From: Balamuthia mandrillaris
Taxonomy: Eukaryota; Discosea; Longamoebia; Balamuthiidae
Assembly (NCBI GenBank): GCA_031835245.1
Contig: JAVKOQ010000022.1
Coordinates: 69,501 to 133,500, forward strand
Direction: 5' to 3'
DNA length: 64,000 nt
This document shows positions 8,578 through 19,613 of this stretch, one piece after another (position 1 is the stretch's first letter; the number at the start of each line of letters is the position of its first letter). The notes beneath the pieces were generated by a model that ran no database searches, had not been told where the DNA came from, and was given only the letters and a program-made list of their open reading frames with translations. The translations under genes and the position numbers were made by a program.

Positions 8578-9717
8578 ATGTGGTTCGAAGTGTTAGCCTT
8601 TGCGCTAGCGGCCGAGACGCTCTACCTTACCTACCTCTTCATCAAATCCCGGCTCAACCGCAAGCAAGAGGAATTCGCACGCGTCTCCGAAGCCATGGAG
8701 GCGCTCGAGCGCGAGAAGAAGCGCGAACAGACCTGGCCGCCCTACCCCAACACTTGGTACGCTCTCATCGAAAGCAAGGACCTACAAAAGGGCCAAGTCA
8801 AAAGCGTCTACGCCGTGGGCTGCGAGTTGGTCGTCTGGCGCAAGTCCGACGGCACTCCCGTCGTACTGGACGCCTACTGCGCTCACTTGGGAGCCAACCT
8901 AGCCTCTGGCGAGTGCAAAGTGATTGACGACTGCGTGCGTTGCCCCTTTCACCACTGGCGGTACGACAGCACGGGGAAGTGCGTGGACATTCCCTACACC
9001 AGCAAGCCCATCCCAAGCAACGCCAAGGTGCATTCCTGGCCCGTGACGGAGTGGGCCGGTCGCATCTGGTTCTACTACCACCACGAGAGGAAGCAGGAAC
9101 CCGAGTTTGAGTTGCCGCGGGACCTGGACGACGACCTCAAGGGCATGCGGCCCGCCGGAGGCGGTCAGGTCTGGATGAAGAGCAACCTCATGGAGCCCCT
9201 GGAGAACTGCAGCGATCCCGTTCACTTCAAGACCATCCACGGCCACCCCTCCGTGCCCTTCCTGAGCAAGCACCTCACCTTGGATCATACTATCACCTGC
9301 AAGGAGCGTGGCTTCGTGGTGGAGTTCACGGACATGCCCGTGCTGAAGCTCTTTGACAGAACGCTGCCCTTCGGCATCTCCGACTATGTCAACGTGCACG
9401 TCACCTTCATCGGCCCCAGCATCGCCTACTTTAGGTTCCACACCCCCGACAAGGGCACCGCCTACATGGTCAAGTCCCTGACGCCGGTGGCTCCGCTGAG
9501 GGTCAAGTCCTTGGACCTCTTCTGGATGGATCCCCGCATGAGCTGGTTCTTTGGCTTCTTCCTCAAGAAACAGGCCTTCAACGGGTTCATGGAGGACATG
9601 CCCATCTGGAACTACAAGAGAGGGGTGTCCAAGCCGCTGGTGGTCCAGGGGGATGGAAAGATCATGAAGAGGAGGAGATGGTTGCGTCAGTTCTACCCGC
9701 CTGAGATCAATTGGTGA
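8578..9717 (+). CDS. Rieske-type sterol oxygenase, DAF-36/Neverland-like
   Basis: Intronless, 379 aa. Residues about 3-22 form an N-terminal membrane anchor, then a basic linker. The Rieske [2Fe-2S] site is C101-x-H103 (YCAHLGAN) and C122-x2-H125 (CPFHHW). The non-heme iron triad is D213, H216 and H221 in NCSDPVHFKTIHGH. Membrane-anchored Rieske oxygenases of this layout include cholesterol 7-desaturase (DAF-36/Neverland) and chloroplast PAO/CAO enzymes. The short length, absence of a transit peptide and a DYVNVHVTFIGP region favour the sterol group. It would act on the ER using O2 and electrons from a reductase. Absence of introns stands out among its neighbours and could mean retroposition or transfer; codon use looks similar to nearby exons. 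Confidence 0.88.
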   Translation: MWFEVLAFALAAETLYLTYLFIKSRLNRKQEEFARVSEAMEALEREKKREQTWPPYPNTWYALIESKDLQKGQVKSVYAVGCELVVWRKSDGTPVVLDAYCAHLGANLASGECKVIDDCVRCPFHHWRYDSTGKCVDIPYTSKPIPSNAKVHSWPVTEWAGRIWFYYHHERKQEPEFELPRDLDDDLKGMRPAGGGQVWMKSNLMEPLENCSDPVHFKTIHGHPSVPFLSKHLTLDHTITCKERGFVVEFTDMPVLKLFDRTLPFGISDYVNVHVTFIGPSIAYFRFHTPDKGTAYMVKSLTPVAPLRVKSLDLFWMDPRMSWFFGFFLKKQAFNGFMEDMPIWNYKRGVSKPLVVQGDGKIMKRRRWLRQFYPPEINW

Positions 9718-10062
9718 GCTCTGAACTGCTTTCCTTCTTTCGTTTTATCTTTGCAGCAAAACGTTATCTTCTTCCTTTGTTCTCTTCTCTTTTTATTTTG
9801 TTTGGTTTTTTGTACAAAGCTTGTTGCTTTTTTTTTTTAAAAAAAAAACGTGTTACCGTCCTTCTTTCCTTCTGTAGTACTCTTGGTCTTCATCCTCTTC
9901 GTCTCTCTACTAAAAGAAAAAGAAAAAGAAAAAGAAAAAGAAAAAGAAAAAGAAAAAGAAGAAAAAAAAAAGAAAAAAGCGTTACAGAGTTGAGGGAGCA
10001 CAAACCGTACACAAGTGGAGCAGCAAATGACCTGCTCGCCTGGTTGTGTGCAACAAAAAAAA
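9718..10062. other. Intergenic with (AAAAAG)n
   Basis: 3' flank of the oxygenase gene and upstream region of the phosphatase gene. Contains about eight copies of an AAAAAG hexamer at 9911-9961 and A/T runs at 9828-9848. No gene seen. Confidence 0.5.
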
Positions 10063-10995
10063 ATGCAAAAAGGGCGAAGAAGAAACAAAGAGAGCAACGA
10101 AGACCGTCTGCGGCCCAAGCCTTCCGAGATACTTCCATGGTGGGCGTTTCATGCATCTCCTTTTTTTTTTTTGTTCTAAAGAACGTACATGTGCGTTGCT
10201 CACACTTTGAAAAAAAAAATAAAGGTTGTATTTAGGGACAAAGTATCACTTTCTCGATTCGGTGATGTTGCGTGAGTTGGGTATAACGAGGGTGTTGTCC
10301 GTTGTTGGAGGAAGGTTTGTTTCGTTTTTCCCAAAGAGTGCTTTCTTTCTGTTGTAACGAAAGAGCTGTGAACACCAATGTTGTAGAATACCAGAAGAAT
10401 ATCCTCCTGAGAAATACGCAATATCACCAATGAGCGACTATGGCACCGACAAACTGGCCACTAAACTGCCACCCTTGTTGGAATTTATTGGTAATCGCTT
10501 GTTCTTGTTCTTCTTGTTCTTCTTCTTCCTGTTCTTGTTCTTCTTCTTGTTCTTGTTCTTGTTCTTGTTCTTCTTCTTGTTCTTGTTCTTGTTCTTGCTC
10601 TTGCTCTTCTTCTTGTTCTTCTTCTTGTTCTCTACGTCTTGTAAATGAGTCTACATCGCTTCTGCTCATTCAATTCTCTTTCTGCATTACCAGCGCAAGC
10701 AAAACAAGCCAACGAAAAGATATTGGTGCATTGCCAACTGGGCGCAAATCGTAGCCCAACGGTGGTGCTTGCCTATCTCGTCAAGCACGAGGAGATGACC
10801 CTGAAAGAAGCAGTACGGCACGTGAAGAAAAGAAGGCCGCTGGTCCACCCGGTGGATCGCTACTTGTTGCAGCTGCGGGCCTTAGAAAAGGAATGGACGG
10901 GCAGGTGCACCCTCTCCGAGGAAGACCAAGAGCATTTCTTTCCAAGCCTTTCTCGGCGTTGTCAAGCGCCACCAACCCCCTTGGAGGAGGATTGA
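10063..10995 (+). CDS. Dual-specificity protein phosphatase, four exons
   Basis: Exons 10063-10139, 10225-10314, 10387-10490, 10694-10995; 190 aa. The first splice rebuilds PSEILPWLYLG, the usual N-terminal signature of DSP domains, and the second rebuilds VVGGRIPEE. The catalytic loop is HCQLGANRS with nucleophile Cys104 and Arg110; the general acid is probably Asp73 in SPMSDYG. The domain fills the whole protein, with a short C-terminal Pro-rich tail. It should dephosphorylate Tyr/Ser/Thr, perhaps on MAP kinases. The third intron (203 nt) is mostly TTCTTG/TTC repeats on the sense strand. The start codon at 10063 is the first in-frame ATG near the domain, but a longer N-terminus is possible. 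Confidence 0.87.
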
Positions 10996-11294
10996 ATTCG
11001 GTTTGCAGCTGTTGCATATAGACGATCTTAGAATGCCTCCTTTTTGATTTCTTATTGGCAGTACGAATGGGTAAACCAATCAGGAAACAAAAATCCTTCA
11101 TGATCAAATCGATCTAAGATCATGTTGTAAGAAACGTTAATCTAAATGACCCCTCGTATTAACACCCGAAAACCCTCAAGCAATCGAAATTAAAAGCAAA
11201 AAAAAGAACAAAGAAAACCAAAATGTGTTTCTTTCTTTCTTTTCTTTTTTTTTTGGTGAAACAAGAAAAAGCGAATCATCTTTTTTTTCAAAGC

Positions 11295-11936
11295 ATGTCT
11301 TCCTTCCAATGCAACTGCGGTGCTCAGGTCTTTTCCGACCAGTCCTTCTGCCCTCACTGCGGGGCCAAGCTGGGCGTTAGCAACCTGAGCCAAGTGCCGG
11401 ACGCCATCCGCTCGGCCGTCAACAGGACCTCCCCTAAGGACCAGGAGAAGAAGTACGGCCAGCAGGAGTGGCGCCTCTTCGAGACCAACTACCAGCGCAA
11501 CAAGGGCATCAGCCTGGACGAGAGCTTGCAGGAGATCGAGAACGCCAGCAAGTACGGCGTGCCCGTTCGCACCGGTGGAGGAGCCGCAGGAGCCGCAGGT
11601 TCTACCTCCTCCTCCAGCACCTCCTTTGGAGCTGGCGGTGGAGGAGGCGCTGGCTTTGGAGCTGGAGGAGCTGGTGGAGGTGGTGCTAGCTTTGGCCCTG
11701 GTGGAGCTGGTGGTGCTGGAGGAGTTGGCTTTGGACGCTCTGGTGGTGCTGGTGCTGGCACGGTTGGTTTCCGTTCTTCAATTTTTGTTTCTCTCTCTCT
11801 ATTTTTCTTTTCGGTCTTTTCACACGAAAACAAATAGGGTAAGTTTGACGAAAGGACGGACGCAGGTGCCGCTTTCTTCAACCAACACCAGGTCAAAGAG
11901 GCTGCCAAGTACAAACCCGGTTACCGTGGGGAATAA
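11295..11936 (+). CDS. Zinc-ribbon, Gly-rich protein, two exons
   Basis: Exons 11295-11762 and 11838-11936; 188 aa. The N-terminus has a zinc ribbon, C-x-C at 6-8 (QCNCGAQ) and C-x2-C in FCPHCGAK. A charged middle section (about 45-90) follows, then a Gly/Ala-rich segment of about 60 residues, and a short conserved-looking end (FFNQHQVKEAAKYKPGYRGE). The intron after GAGT removes an in-frame pyrimidine stretch; the splice frame is consistent but the join falls in low-complexity sequence, so it is less certain. Family not recognised. Likely cytoplasmic, since no signal or membrane segment is present. Confidence 0.65.
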
Positions 11937-12141
11937 GCTTCGCACGTCTTTGAGTTACGCCCTCTTTGCAACAGTTTAGCCAACCAATGCTGCAGTTGGT
12001 GTTCTCTCTCACTCTCTTCTTTTTTGTATGTTGTATGTAATGCAATAAGTTAAATTACAAAAAATATTACCTCATTCTCTCAGCTCTCTCTACTCGTGCT
12101 CTACTCTCCTCTTTCCTTCTCTTCATCCATGATGGCAGTAA

Positions 12142-12679
12142 TCATTTGTGAAAGCGTTTTCTGTGGTGGTGAGGTTTCTTTGCAAGGCCTTCTTCCAGAA
12201 ACTCTCTCACCTGGGGAATGAACCATGCAAAGTCCAAGAAGAAGGCGTCGTGCCCATAGATTGACTTTAACGTTCGAATGGCGGCTGGTTTACCGTGCGC
12301 TTTGGTTTCAAGAACAAAAGTATCTATCAGAGATAGAGAAGAGAACAGGAGAGCGATAGCAGAGCGAACCACACAAAGATGGATGAGGGAATAGGGGAAG
12401 AGTATGAAAGAAGGGAGACGAGAAGAAAAAGGAGAACCTTGAAGTAATTGTACGATGTGTTGTTGTTCAGAAACAGGGATGAGTGCATCAGTCTCAACGG
12501 CAAGCATCATCACTTTTGTTTTAAAAATTTGAGTCATTTTTGCGGGTCAAGGTAAGTGAGAGAAAGAAACGCACGGTTGGCGGTTATCCTAAGAACACCT
12601 TCAGAGTAGGTATTGAACCCACGGCCCAAGTCCATCAAATCTGTTGCTTTACTGAACAGAAAACAATCAACATTCAGCT

Positions 12680-12710
<31 letters not shown>

Positions 12711-14652
12711 TGCTCTCGCTGCGATAGCTACTTACGAGAGTAGAAGATAGCAATTCGCATCATAACTATTTACAAAGTCATTTGCTAGTTGAATAAAATT
12801 AAGTCAGTACCCCAAAGCAGCAACAGAAATAGGGAAGACACAAACCTTTGTGTTTAAGGTATCGTTCCACAGCAAAGTTCTGGTCACTACCAATAGAGAA
12901 AGGTCCTTCAGCCTCCCACGAGAACCGTTGGTTTAGTTCCTCCCACGTACGATACGTGATCATGCCTAGCTGTCTCGCTACTGCCATTCCGTTCACCGGT
13001 TTCTTCTTATGTAAAGCATAGTCGCCGTGACTTGCCGAAAAGGAGGTACAATGCTGATAAGTGCTAGAAGAAAGATAAGAAGAAAGAATTGAGAAAAGGG
13101 TACCAATAATCAGGATCTCTTATGACAGCTTGCCTCTGGACGTGACGATAAGCGACGCTGCCAGGGCTCGACTTTCCTGTTGCATTAAGAACCCGAAGAA
13201 ATCACACAGGAAAAATAAGTAAGTCATAAGGGTGAAGGAGAATCAAGAACAAATGGTGATGAAGAATAGGTACCAGTACAATTGATGACGCAAACGTTGT
13301 CAACAAAATCAGGAAACTCGGCAGCAAATGATAATGCTTTGCAACCTCCTTCAATATACACCAGAGATATAAAGCCTCGATGAGAGAGAAATAAGGTTAA
13401 GAGTGATAAAAAAAAACAAACCAAGACTTGCTCCAACAGCCGCATGAATCTTTTTCAATCCTAAGTGCTCTAACAAAAGTTTATGACAGCGAGCCAAATC
13501 TGTTTGAAAGAGGACGAATGTACTCGAATTGAGAAAGCCAGAACAAAAAAAAGAAAGCAGAAGGAATGGAAGGAAAAGAGACCTGTTGGCGTCACTTGTG
13601 GGAAATGTTTTCCATATGCTTCTCCTGTGTTAGGATTGATAGACTTTTACCAGGGTTAGAAGATAGAAACGCTTATACCAAAAAATGAAACACAACAAAA
13701 GGAGCCTTACAACAGGAGAAGTAGTTCCATAAGGGGAACCCAATCCACTGGCGCAGATGACTCTGAACTTGTCTGTGTCAATGCCTTTGTCTGGGCCTAT
13801 CATACCTTCCCACCAACCCGCCGTTGGATCCTCCACGCTTGACCTGAATAAAGGATAATACGTTAGAAAGAACAAAGAACAAAGAAGAACAAAGCAGAAT
13901 GAATAAAGAATGATGCAGAAAGAAGAAAAAAGAAAGAAGAAAGAAGAAAGAAGAAAGAAGAAGAATGAGGAAGAATAACGAAACTTGGCATGACTTCCAA
14001 CAGAGAGAGAAGGAAAGATAACGACGACATTGGGATTGTCAGCATTGCCCCATTCTTCCCAAGTTATGTCCAACTGAAAAGCAGAGATGGTTGAGCAACG
14101 GAAGCAGAGAAGAGAACGACAAAGAGAAAAATGAACGACGAAGAGAACACCGATGAAGATGAGAACGAAGAAGAGGAAGACGAGGAAAGAAGAAGAAAGA
14201 GGAAAGAAGAAGAACGACGAAGAAAAGAACAACAAAGAAGAGAACGACGAAGAAGAGAGGAAAAGCATAATAATACAAAAAAAATGAAAACGGAGAGAAA
14301 AAGTAAACAACAATACCTCCGGAAGAGCACCACCCAGTTGAAGCGGAAAGGGTTGCTTCAGATGAACGTTCCTTCTGCCCGAACTCATAGCAAATATACT
14401 CTGTTTATACACTGGCCCCCCAAAAACAACCACACAAAAACGTATTTTGGTTTTTTTTTGATCAGAGTTTGATGGGAAAAGAAAAAAACAAAATAGAGTA
14501 CCATTGCGGCGTTGGGAGAGGAGGAAGTTCAACGATGATGAGCCATTATTCGCAACGCTCCTTCTCGTCGACGGAAGAAGAAAGCTTCCAACCCCCTGAA
14601 GGGACGCTCCCCTCCAACCGGCCAACGCTCCTCCTCCTCCTCGTCGAAGCAT
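12142..14652 (-). CDS. Homoserine O-acetyltransferase, 13 exons
   Basis: Exons in transcript order: 14502-14652, 14317-14411, 13985-14073, 13843 to 13711, 13643 to 13583, 13499 to 13422, 13348 to 13274, 13176 to 13104, 13063 to 12846, 12784 to 12736, 12651 to 12575, 12512 to 12438, 12323 to 12142; 451 aa. This alpha/beta-hydrolase (MetX/Met2 family) transfers acetyl from acetyl-CoA to homoserine, committing it to methionine synthesis. Catalytic triad: Ser201 in VGASLGG, Asp375 in VETDALIP, His416 in YGHDAFF. The family block FDANCYLLLS-type region is split by the tenth intron. About 50 extra N-terminal residues, rich in Arg/Ser/Ala, look like a mitochondrial presequence. It is divergent from cysteine synthase, with 231 bp between the starts. 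The exon 8/9 and 11/12 joins are the least certain. Confidence 0.88.
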
Positions 14653-14883
14653 CCCCTCTGCCGTTTAGTTTGATCTCTGCTGCACAAACACTGCACCACA
14701 ATAGCTCTATTTCTGCACACACCTCTGAGTGTTGCACTAAATCTGCACAACTATTGCACTGTTTGAGGTCAAAAATTGAATGAAGCACAAAAATTGCACA
14801 AAAAATGCAGCATTCGTGCTCCTTTTGTGATTAATGAAATAACAAAAGATCTACGAAGAAAGAAAGGAAGGAAGGAAGAGAGC
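14653..14883. promoter_or_regulatory. Shared promoter between homoserine acetyltransferase and cysteine synthase
   Basis: 231 bp separate the two start codons of two sulfur amino-acid genes. The region contains several TTGCAC/TGCACA-type repeats at about 14680-14800 that could be binding sites. Co-regulation is inferred from the layout and pathway only. Confidence 0.4.
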
Positions 14884-15324
14884 ATGCTTGCCGTCGGCGG
14901 TGGTAGTGGTGGTGGGAGCGCGCTGCGTCGTTTGGGCGCACGCGTGGCCGTGGCTCGTTCCAGTTTTGTTTATTCCTCTTCCGCTTCTTTGGGGCCGAAG
15001 AGAGCTGTTGCTGCTGGATCCGCCTCCTACACCACCTTTAAGGACGTGGTGGATGGGTTTGACGGAGCGGTCGGCAACACTCCTTTGATTCGACTGAAGC
15101 ACCTTAGCCAAGAGACTGGTTGTGATATTCTCGGAAAGGTTAACTGTCTCTTTTTATGACTCCTTCATAGTTCCGTGTTTAGTTCTTCTTCTTGTTCTTG
15201 TTCTTGTTCTTCTTGTTCTTCTTCTTCTTCTTCTTCTTGTTCTTCTTCTTCTTCTTCTTCTTCTTCTTCTTCTTCTTCTTCACTTTCTTTTTTTCTTTTT
15301 CTGTCTTAGTTTCTCATCTTCACT

Positions 15325-15365
<41 letters not shown>

Positions 15366-15432
15366 CATTCTCATTCTCACACGTGCTTCTTTCCTCTCTT
15401 TTGCGTTTATTCAGGCTGAGTTTATGAAGTAA

Positions 15433-15476
<44 letters not shown>

Positions 15477-15734
15477 CTCACTGCCTTGGCGGGAAAAACC
15501 CTTATATTTATTTTGTTCAAACAGTCCAGGAGGTTCGGTGAAGGACAGAGCCGCTTTGTTCATCATCAGAGACGCGGAGCAAAGAGGACTTATCAAGCCT
15601 GGTGGCACCATCGTTGAAGGCACCGCTGGAAATACAGGTAATGCAGAAAGAGAGAGGAGAGAAACGAAACAAGAGAGAAGAGAGTAGAGAGAAAGAGAGA
15701 GCGAGAGAGAGAGAGAGAGAGGGAGAGAGAGAGT

Positions 15735-15779
<45 letters not shown>

Positions 15780-17276
15780 AGCAGAAACAGAGAGATGAGA
15801 GAATTCGAAAAGAGAAACGACAAAGGCGCAAGAAAATAAGAATTAGAGGGTGACATTTTTTTCTGTGGCTTGGACAGGGATCGGCTTGGCGCATATCTGC
15901 AAAGCTAGAGGCTACAAGTGCGTGATCTACATGCCTAACACTCAATCCAAGGAGAAGATAGACCTCTTGCGTGCCTTAGGCGCTGATGTTAGAGCAGTTC
16001 CTGCCGTTGCTTACACCGTATGCTTCAATCCTACTCTTTCTTCTTCTTCATCTCCTTCTTCTTCTCCTTCTTCTTCCTCTTCTGCTGCTGCTGCTTTCTT
16101 TTGCATAGATTTCTTACTATTTTATTACCCGCACTGTTTTACTTTCGTTACCAAACTAAAGGACCCAATGAACTACAACCATCAAGCAAAGAGGTGGGCT
16201 GAAGGTCGCGAGAACTGCGTGTGGACAAATCAGTTCGACAACGTGGCTAATCGCTATGGTCACTTCTCTTCCACTGGACCTGAAATATGGCAACAAACCA
16301 AAGGCAACATTGACGCCTTCACTTGTGCTGTACTATTCCCCATTCTTATTTTTTCCGTCTCCTTTCTCTTTCTTTCATCACTTATTTTTTTTAACTCTTC
16401 GTTCTTCGTTCTTCGTTCTTCTTCTTGTTTTTCAACACAGACGGGAACAGGAGGAACGTTGGCTGGTGTCGGTCTCTTCCTCAAACAGAAAAAGTCTTCT
16501 CTGAGAATTGTTATTGCCGATCCTCCTGGCTCTGCTCTCTTCAAGTATATTCTTCTTGCGTCTTGCTTTGCTTTCTCTTGCTTTTCTTAGTTTCCTTATA
16601 ACACTAAACCAAAAAAAAAAAAAAAAAACATGCAGTTATTTCAAGACAGGAATGTTGGAGAGAGACGGAAGTTCAATTACGGAAGGAATAGGTCAAGGTC
16701 GCGTCACTGACAATCTCAAAGGAGCTCCTATCGACGACGCAGTCTTCATTCCTGATAGTGCTACCAGTTCGTGCTTCTTCTCTCGCTTTTTTTTCTTCCT
16801 TCTCTTGCTTTTGTTATGCTATTTGAAAGTAACTAGTTTTCGCCATTTGTAATAGTTAAAATGGTTTTCAATTTGCTGGATACCGAGGTTCGCGTTAAAT
16901 TGCTTTATCTCTTTTCAATATACTCTTTTTCTTTCTTGAAAACAAAACTAACCTTTAAAAATAAAACAAAAGGGTTTGTTTTTGGGAGCATCGAGTTGTT
17001 TGAATGTCTGCGCTGCCTATGAAGTCGCCAAAGCCATGGGGCCTGGTCACACCAGTTTCGTCTCTCTCTCTCTCTCTCTCTCTCTCTGCACTATGAACTC
17101 TGCTCTCTGTGCTCTCTGTCTCTGCTTCTTGATTAACTTTTTAAACAAAAGTTGTGACGATACTGTGCGATGGCGCGTACCGATACCAATCCCGTCTGTT
17201 CAGCAAGAAATGGTTGCAAGAAAAGAATCTTCTCAAAGAACTCGACCAGAAGTACATCCAAATGTTGTCCGAGTAG
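14884..17276 (+). CDS. Cysteine synthase (O-acetylserine sulfhydrylase family), 10 exons
   Basis: Exons 14884-15138, 15415-15428, 15525-15637, 15878-16017, 16162-16329, 16441-16544, 16636-16766, 16856-16887, 16973-17054, 17152-17276; 387 aa. A PLP fold-type II enzyme that replaces the acetyl of O-acetylserine (possibly O-acetylhomoserine) with sulfide. Seen: [11 protein letters not shown] lysine Lys96 in NPGGSVKDR, the substrate loop [12 protein letters not shown], the phosphate loop TGTGGTLAG, and [12 protein letters not shown] near the end. An N-terminal Arg/Ser/Ala-rich extension of about 50 residues suggests mitochondrial import. Exon 2 is only 14 nt, and its inclusion restores GKAEFMNPGGS. 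Several introns carry (CT)n or (CTT)n on the sense strand. Confidence 0.9.
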
Positions 17277-17361
17277 AAGAAACTCTCTCTCTCTCTCTCT
17301 CTCACATTCTCTGCTTTTCTCTTGTGATAGTAAGACAAAGAACAAATGAAGAATGTTCTCT

Positions 17362-19134
17362 TTACAAAGCGTCTTTCTCTGGCCGAACAGTCAACTTACA
17401 AAAAGGACATCTCCGCACGTGCGGTCGATTCCACAGCTGACATTCTTCGTTTGGACAACGCCAAGAATCAGATGTGATAACAGCCTCAAAGCTCGTCCAT
17501 TCTTTGTCGTTTATTGGGTCGTAATCCTTTGCTACCACTCTTGGTTCTGCAAGCTTGTGACCTTTTATGTTGTTGATGTTGTCAGGAGAAAGAGGAGGAA
17601 ACGAAGAATATAGGATCCGAGAAGAAGAGAAAAGAAAGAAAAGACAGTAAACAGCAAAGAAGAGACAATACCTTGAAGAATAAGAGCTTTAACAACACTG
17701 GATATGGTGTAGCAATCGTCCAAACCGCTGTGATGCCGTCCTACGAATTCCAGGCCCAGTGCTTTGGATTATGGTCGTAAGAAAGAAAAGAAGAAGACAG
17801 AAAAAGAGCAATACCTTTGACCATGTGGGCCAGAGCAGGTCCAGCTGTTTGTTTGAAAGCGAAATAGGGATAATGTCGTTGGAACTCTGTTTTGAGATTG
17901 AAGTATTCTTCGTACCACCACTCTGTTTATAATTACAATCAGTAAGTATCCCGAAGAAGAGAGAGAGTGAGGGAGAGAAGAGGAGCAGAAGACTAGCATA
18001 GAAGATGAGAACAGCGAAGAGAACCGAGCGGAAGTTGCTTGCGCTGAGCTTCAAGTCTCAGCTGCACTTGGACGTCCCAAATGCCATCCGTTAGCACGCG
18101 AAACTCTGTACACTGCTGAGCTGATGATGTACACTGTGGAAACCACTTTTCCACAAACTCTTTAAACTGTTTTTGTTTAAAACCAGAAATAGTCATAAAA
18201 TAATAATTTTATGGAATAAAAAAATAAAATAGAAAAGAAATACCTTGAGAAGAGCTTCATGAAGAGAAATGCCTTCTCTCTCCAGAGTGTCTGGAGAAAT
18301 GCCAGTGAGAGCGGTCGTATATGGCGTAACGCATTGCATGCATTCTGGCCGTACGTAGTACCGTTCGCTGTGAACTATTTCAAATGTTGTCGTATCTAGT
18401 ACCACCTGAATGAATCACGTTAGCAATGGACCAGAGTTCGATGAAGAGCAGAGAAGAGATCGACAAAGAGAAGAGAAGAGAACGTTAAAGACAGAGAGAG
18501 AGAGAGAGAGAGAGATTCAAAATGATGATAAAGACAAACCCAAGGAAACTCAATAATCTCCGCATTAAGTGCCGGATGAACGAGGGGCGTTGGGCCATAG
18601 TCACAAGTAGCTTCGAGGTCAATGATCACCAAATATCGAAACCTTTGCTTTGGTAGTGTTGATGCTGATATCCACATTCGATTCATTTAAGAACGAACAC
18701 GAGCACGAGCAAGAGAACGAGAATGAGGATGAAGAAGCAGCAGAAGCAAAGATCAAAGAACAAAGAAGAACAAGAAGCACGCAGAACGAATGAAAAAGGA
18801 AGAGAAAATACGTTTGATGGGTGGAAGAAGAATGACAGGGTCGGAGTGCATGGCAAGCTTAGCCTTGAGGTTGGCTCCATTTTCGTTATATCCTTCTATG
18901 TACACTTTGAAGCGCGTCCCTGCCAACAATCGTCGTCTCGTTTCTTTTTTACACAACAAATGAAACATGAGGTACACCGTGAGAAAGAGCCAACAACGAC
19001 AGAACATAAATGTGAGTAAGACTAACACGCATATCTGCTATATACCTCTGAGAAGTTGTTGCGGATCCCGCCATTTGGCTCTTGTGCGATGCGTCCATTT
19101 TATGAGCACCTCCTCTATCACCACCGCTGTTCAT
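17362..19134 (-). CDS. ERI1-like DEDDh 3'-5' exoribonuclease with RanBP2-type zinc finger, eight exons
   Basis: Exons in transcript order: 19046-19134, 18812-18936, 18540-18664, 18244-18405, 18025-18166, 17815-17922, 17672-17761, 17362-17561; 346 aa. Exo I is IIDLEATCD (Asp87, Glu89), Exo II is LTDGIWD (Asp194), Exo III is RHHSGLDDC (His261, Asp266), all in ERI1/3'hExo spacing. The C-terminus has SWRCPNEEC...N...CPFC, which fits the RanBP2 zinc-finger spacing W-x-C-x4-C-x3-N-x6-C-x2-C. Relatives trim histone mRNA, 5.8S rRNA and small RNAs. The N-terminal SAP domain of animal ERI1 is not seen. The stop codon faces that of cysteine synthase 86 nt away. The first intron acceptor is the least certain join. 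Confidence 0.85.
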
Positions 19135-19262
19135 GTGTCTGTGGTTAGCTCTCTACCTCCTCTTTCTCCTCTCTGCTTCTCTCTCTCTCTCTCTCTCTGC
19201 TCATTATCTCCTTCCTTTCCTTTCAGTTTTCATGTCTCTCTCTCTCTCTCTCTCTCTCTCGC

Positions 19263-19613
19263 ATGGTTATCTCTTTTCTTCTCCGCTTTGCGGAACGAAC
19301 CTTCCGGTGGTTGGTCCTGCGGTTCTGTAGCTTCCTCAGTGGCGCCCCGCCGCGCGCTTTGTTGTGGTTCCCCGCGATGGGCGCCCTCCTCAACACAAAC
19401 CTCAAGGTTCACAAGGAAGCCCTGCAAGGTAAAGCCGGTGACAACAGCGGGCCACACGCGCCCAGCCAGCTTCACGTTCTTTTGCTCCAACCCCAAAAGG
19501 AACCGTTTGCGTCTTTGCGGGACGCTCTCTCTTCGTTGGGCCGCCACCACGCCATCCGCTCGGCTGACCTCCTCCTCTTTGTGCGGGTGGTCATCGGCCA
19601 GCGAGAGGGCTGA
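19263..19613 (+). CDS. Hypothetical protein, weak
   Basis: 116 aa if started at 19263, or 78 aa from the Met at 19377. The downstream part has high G+C at third codon positions like real exons nearby, and two (CT)n runs (19177-19198 and 19236-19260) precede it in the same orientation as upstream of other genes here. No domain is recognised. The opposite strand also has a long open frame (19230-19862), so the coding strand is not settled. Confidence 0.3.
   Translation: MVISFLLRFAERTFRWLVLRFCSFLSGAPPRALLWFPAMGALLNTNLKVHKEALQGKAGDNSGPHAPSQLHVLLLQPQKEPFASLRDALSSLGRHHAIRSADLLLFVRVVIGQREG

Noticed and set aside
12599-12660. tRNA-like T-arm (GTGGG-TTCAATA-CCTAC) on the minus strand
   Set aside because: It is coding sequence of exon 11 of the homoserine acetyltransferase (GRGFNTYSEG); there is no acceptor-stem partner or cloverleaf.
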